DNA of 13,238 nt from an uncultured Bacilli bacterium (GCA_947853245.1 CANTWP010000069.1:1-13238); one strand, 5' to 3'; positions 6,856 to 13,238 are shown, counted from the first letter of the stretch. Numbers and translations are program-made. Notes: generated by a model not told the origin, from the sequence alone.

Positions 6856-7559
6856 TTTAGACCACCAAACTTTCTATTTCTTTCATTAAAACTATCTAAA
6901 GCTTTCTCAAATTCTAATTCGTCAAAATCTGGAAAATAAGTATTTGTAAAATAAAATTCAGCATAAGCACATTCATAAATCATGAAGTTACTAATTCTTA
7001 GTTCACCACCAGTTCGAATCATTAAATCGACCGGTGGTAAATCGTTATATAAATTCTTACTAAATAATTCTTCATCTATTTCATCAACTGTTAATTCTTT
7101 ATTTTGTACTAAATATGCTATCTTACGAGCAGTATCAACAATCTCAGCTTTGCCACCATAATTTAAACAAATATTTAATATTCCTGCTGTATTATTTTCA
7201 GTCTTTTCTTGTAATACATCAATTGTTTTTATTACATTTTTAGGAAGATTAATTCGCCTACCAGATATAATAACTTTAATATTTTTATTACTAAAAAACT
7301 TGATAGAATCCTTTAATCCTCCAGCAAATAAATGCATAAGATAATCTACTTCTTTTTTATCTCGTTTGAAATTCTCAGTAGAAAAAGCAAATACACTAAG
7401 TATTTTAACGCCCCTTTTTATAATATAATCACTAAGGTTCTTAAGCCTATCTAGGCCTGCTTTATGCCCTTCACTTCTATTTAATCCTCTATTAGTTGCC
7501 CATCTACCATTACCATCTAATATTATTGCCACATGATTAGGAATATTCTCTAAATTCAC
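6852..7559 (-). CDS. uppS: Undecaprenyl diphosphate synthase (cis-prenyltransferase)
   Basis: UppS condenses isopentenyl units onto farnesyl diphosphate to make the C55 lipid carrier for peptidoglycan and other wall polymers. The 235 residues include HVAIILDGNGRWA (9-21) with catalytic Asp15, FSTENFKR (59-66), and the RTGGELRISNF motif (182-192) that binds diphosphate, followed by AYAEFYFTN and the FPDF stretch. The start codon is GTG (7557-7559), with AGGA nine bases upstream. It is the first gene of the operon, with a near-consensus promoter and a leader of only about a dozen bases. It ends in TGA, which shows that TGA is read as stop in this organism. Confidence 0.96.
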   Translation of the reverse strand: MNLENIPNHVAIILDGNGRWATNRGLNRSEGHKAGLDRLKNLSDYIIKRGVKILSVFAFSTENFKRDKKEVDYLMHLFAGGLKDSIKFFSNKNIKVIISGRRINLPKNVIKTIDVLQEKTENNTAGILNICLNYGGKAEIVDTARKIAYLVQNKELTVDEIDEELFSKNLYNDLPPVDLMIRTGGELRISNFMIYECAYAEFYFTNTYFPDFDELEFEKALDSFNERNRKFGGLK

Positions 7560-7578
7560 TTTATCACATCCTAGAATT

Positions 7579-7607
7579 ATTATAATACATTAACCAGTTA
7601 AAGACAA
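7579..7607 (-). promoter_or_regulatory. SigA-type promoter of the uppS-cdsA-rseP-ABC operon
   Basis: Minus strand: TTGTCT (7602-7607), 17 bases, TATAAT (7579-7584). Transcription would start near 7572, giving a very short leader before the GTG at 7559. Confidence 0.75.
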
Positions 7608-7646
7608 GAAAAAAGAATTAAGCAATTTGAATACTATAATTATTAT

Positions 7647-8795
7647 CTAACTACTTAACTCAATCAATATTTTACAAAAAGGTATCATAATAACAGAACA
7701 CATATAAGTATAAACTATATTTAAATTTATATCTAATACCAGCATTACTAAAAACAACGATATCATAAACCAATTCGATTTATTAATTCTAATCTTCTTA
7801 CTTATAAAAGTAACTAAAACATATAAATAAATTATTACCCCAACATATCCATACGTAAGCATTAAATTTATAAAATCATTATGCACATGTATCCTTTCTC
7901 CTGTTACTTGTTCATTTATATCATAAACAAAATTATAACCATTACCAACTATTTGGTTTAATAAATGTTGTTTAGAAAATTCAGTTAAATCTGCCTTCTA
8001 AAAAATATCTCTACCATTCATAAAATTAGAAAAATTAAAACCATCTCTTAAAACATATTTGAATTTATTAAATATAGGAGTAGCAAACAATATCATTGTT
8101 AGAATTATACACATTAGTATAAAGTATATACAAAATTTCTTTTTATTATCAAATAAATAATAAAAAGCAATAACACATAACGATATACATAACATTAAAT
8201 ATATTCTAGCCCCACTTAAAAATATTCCAATTATCGGTACTATAGTTAATAGCAAGAAAACCTTTCTATTTTTGATCTTACAGAGAATTAAACATAATAT
8301 AATTATTAACAAACTACTACTAGCAAATCTATGACAATTATTTTCAAAAGAATGAAAATATAAAGAATTACCCCAATTTATATCATAACAAGAATTAAAA
8401 GTAGTCGATGCAACGACCACTATATTCCATAAAACTATTAAAGTAAAAGTTAATTTAGAGCTGTTTATTGAATTTATTTTAAATTCTTGATAATAGTAAA
8501 AAAGATATTCGAAAAAATAACCCAAAATGTAAAATAAAATGAATCGTTAATATTATCTACTCTTGAAGTAAATATAAATGAAAAAACATATAAAATCATC
8601 ATTAAGAAAAACAAAATATATGTTCTCTTATTTCTTTTTTACTTATTATTATAAAAACATCATTATTATAAATAAACCTGTCAACAATTTATTAATATTA
8701 GAAAACACTTTTATTCCTTGTAAAATAGTTGTCAAAGGAAAAAGTAAAAAAATTATAAATAATCATAAAGAAATATTAATACTTTTACTTTTCAT
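7647..8795 (-). pseudogene. Decayed O-antigen ligase/polymerase-like membrane protein (Wzy_C type)
   Basis: The pieces of one integral membrane protein can be followed across about 1,150 bases but not in one frame. ATG 8793-8795 opens MKSKSINISL, then TGA (8763-8765), then LFIIFLLFPLTTILQ through IIMMFL and three consecutive TAA (8643-8651). Coding potential resumes in another frame (RTYILFFLMMILYVFS and TSRVDNINDSFYF, to about 8477). It shifts again near 8500 into a 175-codon piece with LSGARIYL, ending NGRDIF at TAG 7998-8000. The same frame then continues with KADL, HVHNDFINLMLTYGYVG and further hydrophobic segments to TAG 7647. The LSG-(S/A)-R and HND-near-Gly motifs and the many membrane helices fit O-antigen ligase-like polymerases. 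The intact gene would give about 380 residues, normal for the family. Family assignment is by motif only. Confidence 0.85.
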
Positions 8796-8841
8796 ATTAC
8801 CACCACTGTCATAATATCAAAAATTATATATTTAATCAATG

Positions 8842-8880
8842 AAAAAGAATTAACAGATTATAATGAATCAATGTTAATTC
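8842..8880 (-). terminator. Intrinsic terminator of rpsP-khpA
   Basis: Minus strand: perfect 9-bp stem GAATTAACA (8872-8880) / TGTTAATTC (8847-8855) with a 16-base loop, followed by five T (8842-8846). The left arm and part of the loop are the last codons and stop of khpA. The stem is AT-rich, so strength may be moderate. Confidence 0.65.
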
Positions 8881-9100
8881 TTACTTTTTTTTCATTATTA
8901 GCATAACTAGATGCATAAACGATAGTTCTAATTGCTTTAGCAATTACACCCTTCTTACCAATTACAGCACCTATTTCATCTTCAGAAACAAGTACTTCAA
9001 TAGTAATAAAGTCTTCATCTTCAAATTGTTTTACAGATACAGACTCTGGATCACGTACTAAATTTTTAACTAAAAATTCTGTTAACTCCGCTAATCTCAT
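8858..9100 (-). CDS. khpA: KH-domain RNA-binding protein KhpA
   Basis: KhpA is a small cytoplasmic RNA-binding protein that, in several Gram-positive bacteria, pairs with KhpB (EloR/Jag) and influences cell elongation and division. The 80-residue product is a single KH domain with the RNA-binding loop GKKG (48-51) inside EIGAVIGKKGVIAKAIR. Length and sequence match the YlqC/KhpA family. It starts two bases after the rpsP stop, within reach of an AAGGA sequence in the end of rpsP, so the two are co-transcribed and probably coupled. The rpsP-khpA pair is conserved in Bacillota. The usual next genes, rimM and trmD, are not here. Confidence 0.93.
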   Translation of the reverse strand: MRLAELTEFLVKNLVRDPESVSVKQFEDEDFITIEVLVSEDEIGAVIGKKGVIAKAIRTIVYASSYANNEKKVRINIDSL

Positions 9101-9102
9101 AA

Positions 9103-9387
9103 CTATTTACTTTCCTTTTTAGTCATTTTTTGTTCATGAAATTCTTTTAAAAGGCCTTCTCCCTTAAATAAATCTCTAACAGTATCAGTTGGTTGTGCAC
9201 CATTACTTAACCATTTCATAGCAAGTTCTCTATCAATTTTTACCTCTGCTGGATTTGTCACTGGATTATAAGTACCAATTTCTTCAATAACCTTACCATC
9301 TCTTGGACTTCTTGAATCGGCTGCTACAACACGATAAAAAGGTTTCTTTTTGCTTCCCATTCTTTTTAATCTTAATTTAACTGCCAT
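9103..9387 (-). CDS. rpsP: 30S ribosomal protein S16
   Basis: S16 is a primary assembly protein of the small ribosomal subunit. The 94-residue product has the diagnostic N-terminus MAVKLRLKRMGSKKKPFYRV, then ADSRSPRDGKVIEEIGTYNP, and the middle motif AMKWLSNGAQPTDTVRDLF. The C-terminal tail is Lys-rich. ATG 9385-9387 follows an ideal AAAGGAGG ribosome site. The promoter at 9415-9443 is the closest to consensus in the window. It heads a two-gene operon with khpA. Confidence 0.98.
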   Translation of the reverse strand: MAVKLRLKRMGSKKKPFYRVVAADSRSPRDGKVIEEIGTYNPVTNPAEVKIDRELAMKWLSNGAQPTDTVRDLFKGEGLLKEFHEQKMTKKESK

Positions 9388-9414
9388 AAAGCACCTCCTT
9401 TGTTTAATGAATTA

Positions 9415-9443
9415 AGTATACCATAATATATATATGCCGTCAA
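9415..9443 (-). promoter_or_regulatory. Strong SigA-type promoter of rpsP-khpA
   Basis: Minus strand: TTGACG (9438-9443), 17 bases, TATACT (9415-9420). Transcription would start near 9408, leaving a leader of about 20 bases that holds the AAAGGAGG site. Confidence 0.85.
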
Positions 9444-9458
9444 CCCTTTTTTGTTGAC
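9439..9458. repeat. Inverted repeat overlapping the rpsP -35 box
   Basis: GTCAAC (9439-9444) and GTTGAC (9453-9458) form a perfect 6-bp inverted repeat with an 8-base spacer. One arm contains most of the -35 box of the rpsP promoter, so it could be an operator. A short repeat like this can also arise by chance. Confidence 0.35.
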
Positions 9459-9463
9459 AAAAC

Positions 9464-9483
9464 AAAAAAAGCCAAAGGCTTTT
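9464..9483 (-). terminator. Intrinsic terminator of cotE
   Basis: Minus strand: AAAAGCC, loop TTT, GGCTTTT, continuing into a run of seven T. It starts at the TAA stop of cotE and ends about 20 bases before the rpsP -35 box. Confidence 0.85.
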
Positions 9484-10015
9484 ATAGATAATCTTCTTTT
9501 ACATTTTTATCAATATCTTCTATTACATCATCTGTTACTTCATCATCTACATCATCCCAAGGCTCCTCTTCTTCTTCAATTGCTATTTTCATTTTTGTTT
9601 CACCTACTATTTCAACACCAAGTTCTTTTTCTATATCAAAATTGATATTTCCCTGATCATCAATATTAACTTTCGAACAAGTAGGTTGTTTAAGAGTTCT
9701 AACAATAATATCTGTATCTCCTGTCAAATCAGCATTCTCACGAATTTTTACGTTAAACAGATCATTATATTCAACACTCTTATTTACAACAGCTGTTTTA
9801 GAATCACCATCATAAGAATACCAAATATTTACATCATAAGAACCATCTACACCTATTTTTCCACCTGATTTATATCCTTTAAACTTATGATTAATAACCC
9901 AACACCCTAAAACAGTAGTTGGTGTCCCATCTACTTCAACAGTATAATTGTTTTTAAAATACTTTTTACCTTTTCCAATAACAGCTTTAGTAACTATTTC
10001 CTTATATGTAGCCAT
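9482..10015 (-). CDS. cotE: Spore coat morphogenetic protein CotE
   Basis: CotE directs assembly of the outer spore coat in the mother cell of Bacillus-type endospore formers. The 177-residue product matches the family length (181 in B. subtilis) and its typical stretches: YKEIVTKAVIGKGKKY near the N-terminus, TVLGCWVINHKF (34-45), GSYDVNIWYSYDGDSKTAVV (58-77), QPTCSKV (110-116) and VGETKM (137-142). It ends in the family's very acidic tail (about 147-177, rich in Asp and Glu). An AGAGGTG sequence precedes ATG 10013-10015. miaB lies immediately upstream, as in B. subtilis, where ricA stands between the two genes; ricA is absent here. A terminator after miaB and one after cotE isolate it as a single-gene unit, with SigE/SigK-like promoter elements in front. 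Confidence 0.92.
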   Translation of the reverse strand: MATYKEIVTKAVIGKGKKYFKNNYTVEVDGTPTTVLGCWVINHKFKGYKSGGKIGVDGSYDVNIWYSYDGDSKTAVVNKSVEYNDLFNVKIRENADLTGDTDIIVRTLKQPTCSKVNIDDQGNINFDIEKELGVEIVGETKMKIAIEEEEEPWDDVDDEVTDDVIEDIDKNVKEDYL

Positions 10016-10032
10016 ATCATCACCTCTTACTT

Positions 10033-10062
10033 TAATTTATGCGAAAGTAATAAAAAATGTAC
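10033..10062 (-). promoter_or_regulatory. Candidate mother-cell (SigK and/or SigE) promoter of cotE
   Basis: The minus strand carries CATAAATTA (10033-10041), which fits the SigK -10 consensus CATANNNTA exactly, with AC 17 bases upstream (10059-10060), the published SigK spacing. The same -10 fits SigE fairly well, and GTACATT (10056-10062), 14 bases upstream, matches five of seven bases of the SigE -35 (KMATATT). No SigA promoter is evident. Weak point: a normal start site would fall at or beside the ribosome site (10021-10027). Confidence 0.45.
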
Positions 10063-10088
10063 AAAAAAGATGAATTTTATAATTCATC
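10063..10088 (-). terminator. Intrinsic terminator of miaB
   Basis: Minus strand: perfect 8-bp stem GATGAATT / AATTCATC with an ATAA loop, followed by six T. It begins 17 bases after the miaB stop and separates miaB from cotE. Confidence 0.85.
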
Positions 10089-10104
10089 ATTTAAAAATTA
10101 TTAT

Positions 10105-11526
10105 TTAATCAACTACTTCGCCATCCATACTCCAAGTTTTAACATCTTTGATTTGAACATTAACAATTTTACCTATCAAATCTTTACTGGCTTTAACATT
10201 TACAAGCTTCATAGTATCAGTATAACCCATCAACATATTTTCATCTTTTTCACTAACAGATTCTAATAATACAGGAACTACTTTATTTAAATATTTATCA
10301 TTTGCTTCTTTTGAATACTTATTAATAAGTTCATTTAATTCATAAAGTCTATTATTCTTTTCTTCAAGTGAAACATCATCCTGCATCTTTGCAGCCGGAG
10401 TTCCTTCACGTGGGGAGAAGATAAATGTAAAGGCTGAATCAAATTTACACTTATTAACAACTTCAAGAGTTTCATTGAAATCTTTCACCGTTTCTCCAGG
10501 AAAACCAACAATAATATCCGTTGTTATAGCACAATTAGGAATACTTGTTTTAATTTTACTAAATAATGTCAAATAATCTTCTTTTGTATATCTTCTTCCC
10601 ATAAGTTTTAAAATTCTAGAAGATCCTGATTGTAAAGGTAAATGAATATAAGGCATTATATTTGGATATTTACTTATTATATCGATCATATCATCTGTAA
10701 AATCCCAAGGATGACTTGTAACAAAACGAACTCTTTCAATACCAGTTTTAGCTACATTTTCAAGTAAATTACCCATATTATAATTAATGTTTAAGTCTTT
10801 ACCATAAGCATTAACATTCTGTCCAAGTAAGGTTACCTCCTTATAACTATTTTTAACAAGTTCTTCGACTTCTTGTAAAATAAACTCTGGCTTTCTACTT
10901 CTCTGTTTACCCCTGGTATAAGGAACTATACAATATGTACAAAATTTATCACAACCATACATTATATTTACCCAAGCTTTATATTTACTATCTCTTTTTA
11001 CAGGGATATTTTCAACTATATCGCCTTCAATACTAAGTACTTCTATTTCTAAATCTTTCTTATTAATAGTTTCATATAAAATATTTGGTAAATTATGAAT
11101 ATTGTGTGTACCAAAAACAATATCTAACCAATTATATTTTTCAAGTATTTCATTAACAACACTTTCTTCTTGCGCCATACAACCACAAATACCCGCAATA
11201 ATATTTGGATTAGATTCCTTTAAATGCTTAATACGACCAATCATACCAAATACTTTATTATGAGCATTTTCTCTAATAGCACATGTATTTAATAAGATTA
11301 GATCAGCCTGCTCCATATTGTCTGTTTCTAAAAAACTCATATCTTCTAGTATAGCCTTAATATTTTCAGTATCATGCTCATTCATTTGACAACCATAAGT
11401 TTTAATAAAATACTTTTTACCTAAACCTAACTTCTTTAAATTATCTTTTACTATATATTCATTAGTCTTTATTAATACTTCTTTATTACTTCTTTTTTTT
11501 GCTTCCATTAAATTAGGCATTAACAT
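10105..11526 (-). CDS. miaB: tRNA-2-methylthio-N6-dimethylallyladenosine synthase MiaB
   Basis: MiaB is a radical-SAM methylthiotransferase that adds a methylthio group to i6A37 of tRNAs reading UNN codons. The 473-residue protein has the N-terminal MTTase domain with three cluster cysteines (Cys46 in KTYGCQMNEHD, Cys82 in NTCAIRENA, Cys116 in CGCMAQE). The radical-SAM CxxxCxxC motif is at Cys192, Cys196 and Cys199 (YGCDKFCTYCIVPYTRG). LPLQSGSSRILKLMGRRYT lies in the middle, and a C-terminal TRAM RNA-binding domain spans about 405-470. The N-terminal 30-35 residues before the MTTase domain are typical of Gram-positive MiaB. The start at ATG 11524-11526 has a GAAGTGA ribosome site; a second Met at codon 7 is possible. 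It has its own promoter and terminator. Confidence 0.97.
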   Translation of the reverse strand: MLMPNLMEAKKRSNKEVLIKTNEYIVKDNLKKLGLGKKYFIKTYGCQMNEHDTENIKAILEDMSFLETDNMEQADLILLNTCAIRENAHNKVFGMIGRIKHLKESNPNIIAGICGCMAQEESVVNEILEKYNWLDIVFGTHNIHNLPNILYETINKKDLEIEVLSIEGDIVENIPVKRDSKYKAWVNIMYGCDKFCTYCIVPYTRGKQRSRKPEFILQEVEELVKNSYKEVTLLGQNVNAYGKDLNINYNMGNLLENVAKTGIERVRFVTSHPWDFTDDMIDIISKYPNIMPYIHLPLQSGSSRILKLMGRRYTKEDYLTLFSKIKTSIPNCAITTDIIVGFPGETVKDFNETLEVVNKCKFDSAFTFIFSPREGTPAAKMQDDVSLEEKNNRLYELNELINKYSKEANDKYLNKVVPVLLESVSEKDENMLMGYTDTMKLVNVKASKDLIGKIVNVQIKDVKTWSMDGEVVD

Positions 11527-11551
11527 AAAATCACTTCATTTCTACTTAATG

Positions 11552-11580
11552 ATAATAGCACATTTACCTTTATTTCGCAA
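11552..11580 (-). promoter_or_regulatory. SigA-type promoter of miaB
   Basis: Minus strand: TTGCGA (11575-11580), 17 bases, TATTAT (11552-11557), with TG one base before the -10 box. Transcription would start near 11545, about 20 bases before the miaB ATG. Confidence 0.65.
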
Positions 11581-11602
11581 TAATTTATATTAAATATTAA
11601 TA

Positions 11603-12500
11603 TTATACTAATTCATATTCTTTAGACAATGTTCTTTTATCACTACAATATTCCATAATAAATTTGTTATCTTTTTTTACGATTATTATTCCTATTGTCT
11701 TATCTTGATTTATAGTTATAACATTTCTATCAATATAATTCATATATGTTTCTATTTGCCCTATATGTTCTTTTTTTAATTCCGTTATCTTTAATTCAAG
11801 TACAACAAAACAATTATAGATATAATTAAATAAAAGTATATCTATATAATTATATCTATTCCCTAGTTTTATTTTATATTCATTTGCAATATAACTAAAA
11901 CCTTGACCTAATTCTAACAGAAAACCATCTAAGTCTTCAAGGAGCAACTGCTTTAAATATTTTTCAGATAACTTAATTATATCAATATTATTTTTATTTC
12001 TAATCAATATAGGATTTTTAATAAAATCTTCTACCTTAGATTCTTTATTTTCTATTAATTTATTTTTAGTATTATCATCTAATCTTTCATATTCATTAAA
12101 CTTTATTTTGTCGCGAAGCTATCTAATTGATAGATTTTGTTTTTCAACAATCATTATATAATATTTTATTGCGTCAATATTTTGAATAGGCAATAATTCA
12201 ATATAATGACCATATGTTAATTGTTGCGACACTGTCGCAACTTTTTGTATTAATACACAAAAATTTTTCATTCTAGTTAAAGCTGTAAATGTATAACCTT
12301 TTCCTAATTCGTTAGTTAATTTTATCGAATAATTCTTAATTATACTTTCTCCATAATGTTTACTTGCTTCATTTAATAACTTACCCACATTATAATAAGT
12401 ATTAAGATCACCTCTATTCTTACTATAATCTTTAACTTTCTTATATACTTCATTATTTATTAATTCTTTTTTTTATTTCACTATAATAATTTATACTAAA
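11603..12500 (-). pseudogene. Decayed DUF1016/YhcG-type PDDEXK nuclease-domain protein
   Basis: One reading frame holds a recognisable protein interrupted by TAG 12119-12121. Before it come KKELINNEVYKKVKDYSKNR, YYNVGKLLNEASKHYGE, and VATVSQQLTYGHYIELLPI (the DUF1016 N-terminal domain). After it come LRDKIKFNEYERL, VEDFIKNPILI, LLLEDLDGFLLELGQGF and the nuclease core NYIDILLFN...VVLELKITELKKEHIGQIE, with the Asp and the ExK of the PDDEXK fold. The two parts join without a gap if the TAG replaces a Glu (GAG) or Gln (CAG) codon. Upstream, the N-terminus (FSINYYSEIK) is in a different frame: a run of eight A (12467-12474) has one base too many. No good start codon or ribosome site is left. These proteins are linked in the literature to mobile or defence-type gene sets; their exact function is not established. 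Confidence 0.88.
12223..12241. repeat. Near-perfect palindrome inside the DUF1016 pseudogene
   Basis: GTTGCGACA-C-TGTCGCAAC has two perfect 9-base arms around one base, and it is GC-richer than its surroundings. It encodes the conserved KVATVSQQL stretch, so it may be only a by-product of protein sequence. Confidence 0.6.
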
Positions 12501-12553
12501 TCTACCTCTAATATAAACATACCTTATAAATTATATATTTCCTTTTAAAACAC

Positions 12554-12584
12554 AAAAAAAGTAACAAATTTTATTTATTGTTAC
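12554..12584 (-). terminator. Intrinsic terminator of pnp
   Basis: Minus strand: 7-bp stem GTAACAA / TTGTTAC with a 10-base AT loop, followed by seven T. It lies 13 bases after the pnp stop. Confidence 0.85.
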
Positions 12585-12597
12585 CTTTAATCATTTA

Positions 12598-13238
12598 TTA
12601 TTTTAAAGCCTCTTTTCTAGATAAGTTAAGTCTACCACGTTTATCATAGCCAAGTGATTTAACAATAATATCGTCTCCTACTTTAACTACATCAGATGGT
12701 TTCTCTACTCTTTCTGCTGCAAGTTGTGAAACATGTACTAATCCTTCACAACCAGGCCATAATTCTACAAAACAACCAAAGTCTTCCACTTTAACTACTT
12801 TACCATTATAGATATGTCCATCCTCGACCGTACGAACTACATCTTTAATCATTTGAGCAGTTTTATCAATAATACTTTGATCTGAATGATAAATTATTAC
12901 TCTACCATCATCTTCTAAATCAACCTTTACGGCATTTACATCTGTAACAGCGGCGACATTGCTGGCTTCTAAGATAATCTTAGTAATCATTTCGCCACCC
13001 TTACCAATAACTTCTTTAATACGATTTGGATCAATCATAAATGTCATTGTTTTAGGTGCGTACTTACTTACCTCTTTACGCGGCTCTGGAATTTGTGTAG
13101 TTATCTTATCTAATATTTCAAAACGAGCAATTTTAGCTTGCGCTAAAGCTTCTTTTAAAATTTGCTTTGTAATACCTTTAATTTTAATATCCATTTGTAA
13201 AGCACAAATACCATCTTTAGTACCCGCTACTTTAAAGT
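12598..13238 (-). CDS. pnp: Polyribonucleotide nucleotidyltransferase (PNPase), C-terminal part
   Basis: PNPase is the phosphorolytic 3'-5' exoribonuclease of mRNA turnover. Only the last 212 or so codons are in the window; the reading frame continues past the right edge. The visible part begins with FKVAGTKDGICALQMDIKI, which ends the second RNase PH domain and includes the Asp of MDIKI, a metal/catalytic position in the family. A helical stretch follows (KEALAQAKIARFEILDKI), then the KH domain with IGKGGEMITKI, and a complete S1 domain (about the last 75 residues: GHIYNGKVVKVEDFGCFVEL to LSRKEAL). The C-terminus ends soon after S1, with no long tail. The Met at 13192-13194 is internal and not a start. 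Confidence 0.97.
   Translation of the reverse strand, partial: FKVAGTKDGICALQMDIKIKGITKQILKEALAQAKIARFEILDKITTQIPEPRKEVSKYAPKTMTFMIDPNRIKEVIGKGGEMITKIILEASNVAAVTDVNAVKVDLEDDGRVIIYHSDQSIIDKTAQMIKDVVRTVEDGHIYNGKVVKVEDFGCFVELWPGCEGLVHVSQLAAERVEKPSDVVKVGDDIIVKSLGYDKRGRLNLSRKEALK

Noticed and set aside
7647..8525. Two separate small membrane-protein genes
   Set aside because: The two pieces are in the same frame, separated only by one TAG, and form one family-like sequence. The 175-codon piece would also need a TTG start without a ribosome site.
8578..8814. Plus-strand ORF of 78 codons
   Set aside because: It is antisense to the 5' part of the polymerase pseudogene, whose hydrophobic fragments are far more convincing.
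9454..9488. Plus-strand promoter from TTGACA at 9454-9459
   Set aside because: No -10 box lies at 16-18 bases; the nearest TATA-like sequence is 23 bases away, and there is no plus-strand gene to serve.
9451..10266. Three plus-strand ORFs over cotE and the end of miaB
   Set aside because: They are shadows of cotE and miaB; one is a His/Leu run that reflects the acidic CotE tail in reverse.
7998..12121. Recoding of TAG (or TGA) as an amino acid, which would rescue the two broken genes
   Set aside because: TAG ends five intact genes here (two of them within or directly at a terminator hairpin) and TGA ends uppS at an ATGA overlap. The broken genes also have frameshifts that recoding cannot fix.
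1..13238. tRNA, rRNA, CRISPR array, insertion sequence or intact phage/defence system
   Set aside because: No cloverleaf-like segment, spaced direct repeats, transposase motifs or terminal repeats were seen while reading both strands. Intergenic gaps are short and explained by promoters, terminators and pseudogenes.

Overview
This window comes from an AT-rich, low-GC Gram-positive bacterium of the class Bacilli. It resembles the uncultured gut lineages close to Erysipelotrichales, RF39 and the Mollicutes; that placement is inferred from protein resemblance and not proven. The code is standard. TAG ends tsf, rpsP, rseP, cdsA and the ABC permease, TGA ends uppS, and Trp is TGG. Every supported gene lies on the minus strand, so transcription runs from right to left. 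The set is mostly core housekeeping genes, and it is a compressed, reshuffled version of the Bacillus subtilis rpsP...rpsB-tsf...uppS-cdsA-rseP...pnp...miaB-cotE chromosomal region. A clear CotE homologue points to present or recent endospore formation.

Right to left: the 3' end of pnp (12598-13238, cut by the window edge) ends in a strong terminator. Next is a decayed DUF1016/YhcG-type PDDEXK nuclease gene (11603-~12500) with an A-run frameshift and an in-frame TAG. miaB (10105-11526) follows with its own promoter and terminator, then cotE (9482-10015), preceded by sequences resembling mother-cell (SigE/SigK) promoters. rpsP-khpA (8858-9387) form a two-gene operon behind a near-consensus promoter. 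A heavily broken O-antigen ligase/polymerase-like gene (7647-8795) follows.

The envelope operon uppS-cdsA-rseP-ABC ATPase-ABC permease (2788-7559) starts at a TTGTCT-17-TATAAT promoter and ends in a GAAA-loop hairpin. It joins lipid-carrier synthesis, CDP-diacylglycerol synthesis, a site-2 protease and a NatAB/YhaQP-like exporter. dxr, frr and pyrH, which accompany these genes in B. subtilis, are absent. Then come rpsB (with a structured leader and a C-terminal Rho_N/SAP-like extension) and tsf, separated by an attenuator-like hairpin. At the left edge, a near-consensus promoter drives a possible 42-codon small ORF and the start of a membrane-anchored surface protein that runs off the window.

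I see no tRNA, rRNA, CRISPR array, insertion sequence or intact defence system. The most interesting items are the rpsB leader and RpsB tail domain, the cotE promoter candidate, the coupling of rseP to an ABC transporter, the two in-place pseudogenes, and the small ORF with surface protein at the left edge.
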